Positions 1-6,564 of a stretch of 9,755 nt of DNA are shown here, piece after piece. The notes under the pieces were generated by a model. It did no database searches, had not been told where the DNA came from, and was given only the letters and a program-made list of their open reading frames with translations. Position 1 is the stretch's first letter; each line of letters starts with the position of its first letter. This DNA is from JAYZVT01 sp050248375 (GTDB lineage Bacteria > Pseudomonadota > Alphaproteobacteria > Rhizobiales > Methyloligellaceae): assembly GCA_050248375.1 (NCBI GenBank), contig JBFWSL010000150.1, positions 1 to 9,755 on the forward strand. Direction: 5' to 3'. Position numbers and translations under genes: made by a program.

Positions 1-1
1 C

Positions 2-1249
2 GAATACTCGGTGGACCATCACGGCGGCAGACTGGTCATCCTGACCAACAAGGACGGCGCGGAGGACTTCAAGATCGTATCGGCTCCCGTCGATGCCCCC
101 TCGCCCGACAACTGGACCGAGATCGAGCCCCACAAGCCCGGCCGCCTGATCCTCGACATGGTCTGCTACGCCGACTACCTGGTGCGGCTGGAGCGCGAGA
201 ACGGACTGCCGCGCATCGTCATCCGCAACTGGAGCGACGGCGAAGAACACAGCGTAGCCTTCGACGAAGAGGCCTATGCGCTCGGCCTGTCGCATGGCTA
301 CGAGTTCGACACGCAGCAAATCCGCTTCACCTATTCGTCCATGACGACACCGGCACAAGTCTACGACTACGACATCCCGAGCCGGAAGCGGGTCCTGCGC
401 AAGACGCAGGAAGTGCCGTCGGGACACGACCCGGACGACTATGTGACGCGGCGGGTCCTCGCTCCCGCCCATGACGGGGAGACGGTTCCGGTCTCCCTGC
501 TCTACCGCAAGTCGACGCCGCTGGACGGCTCGGCGCCGCTGCTGCTCTACGGCTACGGCTCCTACGGCATGGCCATCCCGGCCTCTTTCTCCACCAACTG
601 CCTGAGCCTTGTGGACCGGGGCTTCGTCTACGCCATCGCCCATATCCGCGGCGGCAAGGACAAGGGCTACCGCTGGTACCGGCAGGGACGCGGTGTTTTC
701 AAGACCAACACATTCAGGGATTTCATCTCCTGTGGCGAATACCTGGCCAGAGAGAAGTTCACGGCGCGGGGCAACATCGTGGCGCATGGGGGCAGCGCCG
801 GCGGCATGCTCATGGGCGCGGTGGCGAACATGGCGCCGGGCCTGTTCAGGGGCATCATCGCCGAGGTGCCCTTCGTGGACGTGCTCACCACCATGCTGGA
901 CGACACGCTGCCGCTGACGCCGCCGGAGTGGCCGGAATGGGGCAACCCGATCGAGAGCGCGGAGGCGTACCGGACCATCGCGGCCTACTCGCCCTATGAC
1001 AACGTGAAGGCGCAGGCCTATCCGCACATCCTCGCCCTGGCCGGGCTTACGGACCCGCGGGTGACCTACTGGGAGCCGGCCAAGTGGGTCGCGCGGCTGA
1101 GGGCGCTCAGGACGGACGGCAACCTCACCCTGCTCAAGACCAACATGGACGCGGGCCACGCGGGGGCCTCCGGCCGCTTCGACCGCCTGAAGGAAGTGGC
1201 GTTATCCTATGCCTTCGCGCTGATGGTCACCGGCAGGGCCGGGACCTGA
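2..1249 (+). CDS. ptrB: Oligopeptidase B-type serine peptidase (S9A), 5'-truncated
   Basis: The last 415 residues of a prolyl-oligopeptidase-family peptidase are present; the frame is open from the window edge, so the start lies upstream. Family members of about 700 residues have an N-terminal beta-propeller and a C-terminal alpha/beta-hydrolase domain that cleaves short peptides, usually after Arg or Lys, in the cytoplasm or periplasm. Counting from the GTG at 11, the catalytic triad is visible: Ser262 in GGSAGG, Asp348 in GLTDPR and His383 in DAGHAGASGR. The substrate-loop motif PPEWPEWGNP (residues 304-313) and the HIRGG motif (211-215) are typical of the oligopeptidase B branch, but the loop has Pro where E. 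coli OpB has its second P1-binding Glu. The gene ends 74 bp before gcdH, and no strong terminator lies between them. Family assignment is secure; the exact specificity is not. Confidence 0.88.
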   Translation, partial: EYSVDHHGGRLVILTNKDGAEDFKIVSAPVDAPSPDNWTEIEPHKPGRLILDMVCYADYLVRLERENGLPRIVIRNWSDGEEHSVAFDEEAYALGLSHGYEFDTQQIRFTYSSMTTPAQVYDYDIPSRKRVLRKTQEVPSGHDPDDYVTRRVLAPAHDGETVPVSLLYRKSTPLDGSAPLLLYGYGSYGMAIPASFSTNCLSLVDRGFVYAIAHIRGGKDKGYRWYRQGRGVFKTNTFRDFISCGEYLAREKFTARGNIVAHGGSAGGMLMGAVANMAPGLFRGIIAEVPFVDVLTTMLDDTLPLTPPEWPEWGNPIESAEAYRTIAAYSPYDNVKAQAYPHILALAGLTDPRVTYWEPAKWVARLRALRTDGNLTLLKTNMDAGHAGASGRFDRLKEVALSYAFALMVTGRAGT

Positions 1250-1260
1250 GATCAGGCGTA

Positions 1261-1287
1261 TTGCAGTCATCCGCGACGTGTCATAAT
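1261..1287 (+). promoter_or_regulatory. Candidate sigma70-type promoter for gcdH
   Basis: TTGCAG (1261-1266) and CATAAT (1282-1287) lie in the short gap before gcdH, separated by 15 bp. The -10 matches 5 of 6 consensus bases and the -35 matches the key TTG, but the spacer is shorter than the ideal 17 bp. It would give a 5' UTR of about 30 nt. This is a motif match only, so some read-through from the upstream peptidase gene remains possible. Confidence 0.42.
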
Positions 1288-1323
1288 GGGGCCAATTCAA
1301 AGAACACGCCGGAGAGAAACCCC

Positions 1324-2535
<1,212 letters not shown>

Positions 2536-2575
2536 CGACGGCACCGGCTTGCAGCCGCAGGGGGGGGAGCACGCG

Positions 2576-3184
2576 ATGCAGGGAATCCTCGGCAGCCTGA
2601 AGCTTACGGTCATAGGCAGTCTCGTGCTGACGGCCATCCTGTTCGTTGCCGTGCGCCTGCTGCTCGGCACGGGCCTCCATGTCGATCACGCGTGGGGCGC
2701 TTTCCTCATGCGCTGGCTGCATGTGGTCTCGGGCGTCATGTGGCTGGGGCTGCTCTGGTACTTCAACTTCGTGCAGATCCCGGGCATGCCGAACATTCCC
2801 GATGCGCAGAAGCCGGCCATTGGCAAGGTGATCGCCCCCACGGCGCTGTGGTATTTCCGCTGGGCCGCCAAGGCGACGCTGGTGACCGGGCTGCTGCTGG
2901 CCTGGATGAACGGCTATATCGGCCACGCGCTCGCGCTCGGCCTCACCGACGGCGGCGCCAGCACCCCGATCGGCATCGGCATGTGGCTGGCCATGATCAT
3001 GTGGTTCAACGTCTGGTTCGTGATCTGGCCCCTGCAGAAAAAGGCGCTGGGCATCGTGCCCGTCCCGGAGGAGGAGAAAGCGGCGGCATCGCGGAAGGCC
3101 ATGCTGGTGTCGCGGGCCAATACCATGCTGTCCCTGCCGATGCTCTACTGCATGGTGGCCATGCAGAACGGCGGCTTTTCCTGA
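2576..3184 (+). CDS. PuuD-like membrane protein (urate oxidase N-terminal domain family), without cytochrome domain
   Basis: A 202-residue integral membrane protein. The ATG at 2576 follows a G-rich Shine-Dalgarno (GGGGGGGAG, 2561-2569); the open frame begins earlier but only overlaps gcdH. About five hydrophobic segments are visible, near residues 9-31, 43-66, 88-111, 133-152 and 180-196. RWLHVVSGVMWLGLLWYFNF (46-65), YFRWAAKATLVTGLL (93-107), WFNVWFVIWPLQKK (143-156) and RANTMLSLPML (180-190) recall the membrane domain of PuuD (Pfam PF06181), the cytochrome-c-linked urate hydroxylase of some alphaproteobacteria. PuuD is roughly twice as long and carries a C-terminal CxxCH cytochrome domain, which is absent here, so urate oxidation cannot be assumed. 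The 40-bp gap to gcdH suggests one transcript. Family assignment is from remembered motif similarity; the substrate is unknown. Confidence 0.68.
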   Translation: MQGILGSLKLTVIGSLVLTAILFVAVRLLLGTGLHVDHAWGAFLMRWLHVVSGVMWLGLLWYFNFVQIPGMPNIPDAQKPAIGKVIAPTALWYFRWAAKATLVTGLLLAWMNGYIGHALALGLTDGGASTPIGIGMWLAMIMWFNVWFVIWPLQKKALGIVPVPEEEKAAASRKAMLVSRANTMLSLPMLYCMVAMQNGGFS

Positions 3185-3189
3185 AAAAC

Positions 3190-3214
3190 GGAACCCCGGG
3201 CGCCACTTGATGTT
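3190..3214 (+). promoter_or_regulatory. Candidate EcfG-type (general stress sigma) promoter upstream of sodB
   Basis: GGAAC (3190-3194) is separated by 16 bp from TGTT (3211-3214). The alphaproteobacterial EcfG consensus is GGAAC-N16/17-CGTT, so 8 of 9 defined bases match with correct spacing. It would start transcription near 3220 and leave a 5' UTR of about 155 nt before sodB. A stress-sigma promoter suits an antioxidant gene, but this is a single motif match and the leader is long. Confidence 0.35.
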
Positions 3215-3223
3215 AACTGCGGG

Positions 3224-3238
3224 CGGGGTTAAACCCCG
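3224..3238. repeat. Inverted repeat between the PuuD-like gene and sodB
   Basis: CGGGGTT and AACCCCG form perfect 7-bp arms around one central A. It may be a weak transcript end for the gcdH/PuuD-like unit, though no T-tract follows, or an operator, since it sits just downstream of the putative EcfG-type start near 3220. Neither role is established. Confidence 0.4.
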
Positions 3239-3376
3239 GCCATAGCTTTGTTGCGGGCTGTTCCGCCGTCACAGTCAATGCCTGCGGTTCCGGCCCCTGT
3301 CCTGAGATTTTCCGTACGGGAGAGTATCCGGCGTCATATGCTGCCGGGCCGTCCCGCAATTCGACGAGGTGAACCC

Positions 3377-3976
3377 GTGACCTTCAAACTCCCCGAACTT
3401 CCCTATGCCTATGACGCGCTGAAGCCCTACATGTCGGCGGAGACGCTCGAATTCCATCACGACAAGCACCATCAGGCCTATGTGGACACCGGCAACACCC
3501 TGCTGAAGGGCTCGGGTCTGGAAGGCAAAAGCCTTGAAGAAGTGGTCAAGGGTGCCTACGGCAAGAACGCCGGCCTCTTCAACAACGCCGGCCAGCACTA
3601 CAACCACATTCACTTCTGGCAGTGGATGAAGCCCGGCGGCGGCGGCAAGAAGCTGCCTGGCTCGCTGCAGAAGAAGATCGAGGCCGATCTGGGCGGCTAC
3701 GACAAGTTCCGCGACGCCTTCATCGACGCCGGCAAGACGCAGTTCGGCTCGGGCTGGTGCTGGCTGGCGGTCAAGGACGGCAAGCTGGAAGTGATGAAGA
3801 CGCCGAATGGCGAGAACCCGCTGGTGCACGGCGGCACGCCGATCCTCGGCTGCGACGTGTGGGAGCACTCCTACTACATCGACTACCGCAACGCCCGCCC
3901 GAAGTATCTGGAGGCGTGGGTCGACAATCTCATCAACTGGGATTACGTGGCCGAGCTGTTCGAGGCGGCAAGCTGA
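3377..3976 (+). CDS. sodB: Superoxide dismutase, Fe type
   Basis: This 199-residue Fe/Mn-family superoxide dismutase converts superoxide to hydrogen peroxide and oxygen in the cytoplasm. The start is a GTG at 3377: it follows GAGGTG (3366-3371) closely and gives the canonical N-terminus MTFKLPELPYAYDALKPYMS. The frame stays open for 43 codons upstream, but those residues are not family-like and look like leader. Metal ligands are visible as His27 (EFHHDKHH), His77 (HYNHIHFW), Asp160 and His164 (DVWEHSYYIDYRNARP). Gln73, in NNAGQHYNH, sits where iron enzymes carry their active-site Gln; manganese enzymes usually have Gly there and supply Gln from near the DVWEH motif. Iron is therefore the likelier metal, though cambialistic use cannot be excluded. 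There is no signal peptide. A strong terminator follows, shared with a convergent cytochrome gene. Confidence 0.96.
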   Translation: MTFKLPELPYAYDALKPYMSAETLEFHHDKHHQAYVDTGNTLLKGSGLEGKSLEEVVKGAYGKNAGLFNNAGQHYNHIHFWQWMKPGGGGKKLPGSLQKKIEADLGGYDKFRDAFIDAGKTQFGSGWCWLAVKDGKLEVMKTPNGENPLVHGGTPILGCDVWEHSYYIDYRNARPKYLEAWVDNLINWDYVAELFEAAS

Positions 3977-3997
3977 ACCGTCCGCGACGGAATACGG

Positions 3998-4027
3998 AAA
4001 AGGCGGAGCCGCGGCTCCGCCTTTTTT
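3998..4027. terminator. Bidirectional intrinsic terminator between sodB and the cytochrome c gene
   Basis: GGCGGAGCC (4002-4010) and GGCTCCGCC (4013-4021) pair perfectly, followed by six T (4022-4027) on the plus strand and preceded by AAAA (3998-4001), which acts as a T-tract for the minus strand. The hairpin ends sodB transcription. It also lies directly against the stop codon of the convergent cytochrome gene, which uses the last T of the tract. Confidence 0.93.
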
Positions 4028-4410
4028 CATTTGGGGGTCTTGCGTCCGGCCTTGCCCACCTCCTCCAGATGCGCAATCAGCGCGGCAATCTCCGGCGGCT
4101 CGAAGACGAAGGCCGGCATGTCCTGATGGCCGGTCACGATGCCATCCGCGAGGGCTTCCTCCAGATTCTCCAGCGGCCACTTGGCGGCGAACTCCCGGAA
4201 CGGGGGCGCCTCCGCATGGGGGCTCGCTCCCGTCACACCGACGGCATGGCAGCGCGCGCAATGCTTCCTGGCGATCGCCAGCCCTTCCATTGCTTCAGGG
4301 CTCGCCGCCCGCGCCGGAGCGGTTGCGGCCGCCCACCCGGCAGCGCAAAGGACGGCTGCAATTCCCGCCACACACAGGCGTGCGGTCTTCGCGGCGGTTG
4401 ATCGGGTCAT
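4027..4410 (-). CDS. Small periplasmic c-type cytochrome
   Basis: A 127-residue monohaem cytochrome c. The ATG at 4410 was chosen because AGGGAG lies nine bases upstream (4420-4425) and it opens a clear export signal: basic start MTRSTAAKTAR, hydrophobic residues 12-30, then a likely cleavage at APARA-AS near residue 35. The haem-attachment motif is CARCH (51-55) and the probable axial Met is Met98 in GHQDMPAF, followed by a C-terminal helix (FEPPEIAALIAHLEEV) typical of class I cytochromes. It should carry electrons in the periplasm; its partner is unknown. The gene stands alone between two related hairpins, and an FNR/FixK-like box lies 63 bp upstream of the start. The nearby PuuD-like protein lacks the cytochrome domain usual in PuuD, so a partnership is conceivable but unproven. 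Confidence 0.9.
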   Translation of the reverse strand: MTRSTAAKTARLCVAGIAAVLCAAGWAAATAPARAASPEAMEGLAIARKHCARCHAVGVTGASPHAEAPPFREFAAKWPLENLEEALADGIVTGHQDMPAFVFEPPEIAALIAHLEEVGKAGRKTPK

Positions 4411-4472
4411 GCGAACAAACTCCCTGCGGTACAATCCAGCCCCGCCTTTCCCATGCCCGGCGGGTCCTGGCA

Positions 4473-4486
4473 TTGACCCGCATCAA
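4473..4486 (-). promoter_or_regulatory. FNR/FixK-like binding site upstream of the cytochrome c gene
   Basis: Read on the minus strand this is TTGAT-GCGG-GTCAA, matching the FNR/FixK consensus TTGAT-N4-ATCAA at 9 of 10 defined positions. Its centre lies about 69 bp before the cytochrome ATG, a workable distance for activation. Oxygen-responsive control of a periplasmic cytochrome would make sense. The match and position are seen; binding is inferred. Confidence 0.55.
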
Positions 4487-4503
4487 GAAGGCCTAAATAC
4501 GAA

Positions 4504-4525
4504 GGGCGGAGCCACGGCCCCGCCC
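4504..4525 (-). terminator. Hairpin after the peptidoglycan-binding protein gene
   Basis: GGGCGGAGCC (4504-4513) and GGCCCCGCCC (4516-4525) form a 10-bp stem; the one mismatch becomes a G-U pair in the minus-strand RNA. It lies 36 bp past the stop of the minus-strand gene. The following minus-strand bases, TTCGTATTTAGG, are only moderately T-rich, so it may be a weak terminator. It resembles the hairpin at 3998-4027. Confidence 0.5.
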
Positions 4526-4560
4526 TCATGCGAATATTGCCTTGACTCCGGCCGCGCGGA

Positions 4561-5055
4561 CTACATCCCGAAGAAGGACTTCACCTTCTTCAGCGCGCCG
4601 TCGGCGGCTTCCTCGATGGTATCCCAGACGTTCTGGCCGGCCTCGGTGACCGAGGCGGCGATGGACTTGCTGGTGATGCCGAAGAGATTCAGCTTGGCGA
4701 GCGTCTGCGGACCTGCGAGGCCGTCCACTTTCAGGCCGTTCTTCTGCTGGAACTCCTTGACCGCCTTCTCGGTGCCTGGACCGAACTTGCCATCGGCACC
4801 GATCTTGAGCGCTTCCTGGAGCTTCTTGACGGTGTCGCCGCGCGAGCCGCGCTGGAGCAGGATAAGCTCGATCAGACCCATGGAAGCGAAGGTGTCGGGC
4901 CCCGCGATGCCGTCCACGGCCAGTCCCTTGGATTTCTGATAGTCCTTGAGAGCCTTTTCAGTACCCGGACCGAATACCCCATCGGCCTCCACGCCGAGCT
5001 TCTCCTGCAGCCGCTTCACCGGCTCGCCCCGCAGACCACGCAACAAGATCGCCAT
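4561..5055 (-). CDS. Protein with two tandem peptidoglycan-binding domains
   Basis: A 164-residue protein built almost wholly from two copies of the PG_binding_1 fold, at about residues 5-60 and 66-122. Both copies carry the core pattern VKxLQExL, FGPGTEKAxK and GLxVDGxAGPxT. A tail (123-164) with a likely amphipathic helix follows and ends in KKVKSFFGM. The start at 5055 is fixed by GGGAGG (5062-5067) six bases upstream; the frame runs on to 5223 but that extension looks like noise. Family domains bind the peptide part of cell-wall peptidoglycan and usually accompany a hydrolase, but no catalytic domain is present. No Sec or Tat signal is visible either, so export is unexplained. Divergent from the TAXI-binding-protein gene across about 206 bp. 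Role unknown. Confidence 0.88.
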   Translation of the reverse strand: MAILLRGLRGEPVKRLQEKLGVEADGVFGPGTEKALKDYQKSKGLAVDGIAGPDTFASMGLIELILLQRGSRGDTVKKLQEALKIGADGKFGPGTEKAVKEFQQKNGLKVDGLAGPQTLAKLNLFGITSKSIAASVTEAGQNVWDTIEEAADGALKKVKSFFGM

Positions 5056-5261
5056 CTTATGCCTCCCAGAGGTTTCACTGATACCGCCGAGGGTTGCGGC
5101 ACCGGGTTCCCACTCTCTCACCCCGAAACATGGCCAGCAAGGAAAAAGCAATTGGGCAAACGCCCCCCTGAATTTGCCTCTTGGCGACCACAGTTTCGCC
5201 CATCCCAAGGAGCAGATTGGCAATTCGCCGGGGGGCGCTGACGTGTCGAGCGAGGGAGATC

Positions 5262-6479
5262 ATGACACGAGCACCCATTTTCAGGCCGATCCTGGTGCTG
5301 CTTTACGGCCTAGCATTCGTGCTGACCAGCGGCTCCACGGCATTCGACAATCGCGCCCACTCGGACGGGGCGCGCTACCAGCAGAAGAAATACGAGGCGA
5401 ACCTCAGCACGGTAACCATCGCCGCCTCGGGAACGACCAGCCCCTACACGCAATTCGCCGAGGACATCCGTAACGTCCTCGACGACACCAAGGAGAACAC
5501 GCTGCGCGTGCTGCCCATCCTGGGCCGCGGAGGCGGACAGAACCTGCTCGATATCCTGTTCCTGCGCGGCGTCGACATGGGCGTCGTGGACCAGGACCAG
5601 ATGGCCAAGCTGAAGGCCAAGGATCCCGCCCTGTTCGGCGACATCGAGTATCGCGTCCACTACATCGCGAAGCTGATGAACTCGGAATTCCAGGTGCTGG
5701 CCAAGACCGACATCAAGACCTACGCCGACCTGGAAGGGAAGAAGGTGAACTTCTTCAAGAAGAACAGCTCCACGGCCATCGGCGCGGAGAACATCTTCAA
5801 TGCGCTCGGCATCAAGGTGGAGCCGGTCTATTTCGACCAGGCGCTCGCCAACGAAAAACTCCGGAACGGGGAGATTTCGGCGATCATCCGTTTCGCCGGC
5901 GCGCCGCACGCAGCCTTCAAGGGCTTCAAGGCGGCCGACGGCTTCCACTTCGTTCCGCTGAGCCCGGAGACGCTTCCCAACCACGACTTCAACAAGGTGC
6001 AGGACATATATCTCCCCGCGCTGCTGAAGCATGAGTTCTATCCCGACCTTATCGCGGAAGGACAGACGGTCGCCACGGTCGCCAACAGCACGCTGCTCGC
6101 GGTCTATGCGTGGCCGGAAAATACCGAGCGCTACCGCAAGGTCGCCAACTTCGTGAAAATCTTCTTCGACAACATCGAGAAGTTCCATGACCCGGCGCGT
6201 CACGTGAAGTGGAAGGAGATCAACCTCGCCGCCAACGTGAAGGGCTGGACGCGCTTCAAGGCGGCGCAGGAATGGATCGACGCCAACGCCGCGAAAACCG
6301 CCGCCGCGCCCGCTTCGCAACAGCGCGGGACGGATACCGAGGGCGAGGAGATGAAAACCGCGTTCGAGGACTTTCTGAAGCAGAAGGGGCGCCAGCAGCA
6401 GATCACCCCGGAAGTGCGCGCGGCCCTCTTCGAGCAATTCGCCCAGTGGTGGGAGAAAAACGGTAACGGGGGACGCTAG
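5262..6479 (+). CDS. TAXI-family solute-binding protein (orphan, TRAP-type)
   Basis: A 405-residue exported protein resembling the periplasmic solute receptors of TAXI-type TRAP transporters. The ATG at 5262 follows GAGGGAG (5252-5258) and begins a signal peptide: MTRAPIFRPI, hydrophobic residues 9-24, cleavage probably near STA-FDN (25-28). The binding-protein core spans about 49-339, with TVTIAASGTTSPY (50-62), a Gly-rich loop LGRGGGQN (87-94), VDMGVVDQDQ (104-113) and YADLEGKKVNF (154-164). An unusual charged tail (340-405) follows, with an Ala/Gln linker and a predicted helix ending in EQFAQWWEKN. No membrane TRAP components (DctQ/DctM type) lie next to it in this window, so it may serve a distant permease or act in sensing. 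The ligand is unknown. The gene ends at a long hairpin facing a convergent ATPase gene. Confidence 0.8.
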   Translation: MTRAPIFRPILVLLYGLAFVLTSGSTAFDNRAHSDGARYQQKKYEANLSTVTIAASGTTSPYTQFAEDIRNVLDDTKENTLRVLPILGRGGGQNLLDILFLRGVDMGVVDQDQMAKLKAKDPALFGDIEYRVHYIAKLMNSEFQVLAKTDIKTYADLEGKKVNFFKKNSSTAIGAENIFNALGIKVEPVYFDQALANEKLRNGEISAIIRFAGAPHAAFKGFKAADGFHFVPLSPETLPNHDFNKVQDIYLPALLKHEFYPDLIAEGQTVATVANSTLLAVYAWPENTERYRKVANFVKIFFDNIEKFHDPARHVKWKEINLAANVKGWTRFKAAQEWIDANAAKTAAAPASQQRGTDTEGEEMKTAFEDFLKQKGRQQQITPEVRAALFEQFAQWWEKNGNGGR

Positions 6480-6500
6480 GCCTTCACCGGCCTGGCGCAG

Positions 6501-6536
6501 TGTGGCGGGGTCCGTAGAACACGGCGCCCCGCCACA
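6501..6536. terminator. Long hairpin between the TAXI protein and HerA-like genes
   Basis: TGTGGCGGGG (6501-6510) and CCCCGCCACA (6527-6536) pair perfectly over 10 bp, and an inner CCGT/ACGG stem (6512-6515, 6521-6524) closes an AGAAC loop. It sits between two convergent genes and probably ends transcription from both, but lacks a clear T-tract on either strand. Confidence 0.6.
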
Positions 6537-6564
6537 TGCCACCTGAAGATTCTGGACTCGGGCC

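Noticed and set aside
1245..1256. CCTGA-GA-TCAGG inverted repeat at the end of the peptidase gene as a terminator
   Set aside because: The arms are only 5 bp, the loop is two bases, and no T-tract follows.
1084..1323. Upstream in-frame extension of gcdH to 1084
   Set aside because: It overlaps the peptidase gene and is not family-like; the ATG at 1324 has a ribosome site and gives the normal length.
3248..3376. 43-codon N-terminal extension of sodB, possibly a targeting sequence
   Set aside because: Residues are not signal-like, and the GTG at 3377 with GAGGTG just upstream gives the exact canonical N-terminus.
4139..4939. 266-codon plus-strand frame spanning the cytochrome and peptidoglycan-binding genes
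   Set aside because: It overlaps two well-supported minus-strand genes and their hairpin, and its translation resembles no protein family.
5086..5110. GGAAC on the minus strand upstream of the peptidoglycan-binding gene as an EcfG promoter
   Set aside because: At 16-17 bp spacing the -10 reads CGGC or GGCG rather than CGTT.
5056..5223. Extension of the peptidoglycan-binding protein with a short hydrophobic stretch, considered as a signal peptide
   Set aside because: The stretch is broken by Pro, Trp and Cys, is followed by a long non-cleavable segment, and is contradicted by the strong GGGAGG directly before the ATG at 5055.
5310..6542. 410-codon minus-strand frame opposite the TAXI binding protein
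   Set aside because: Shadow frame without family motifs or a plausible ribosome site; the plus strand has a signal peptide and the conserved core.
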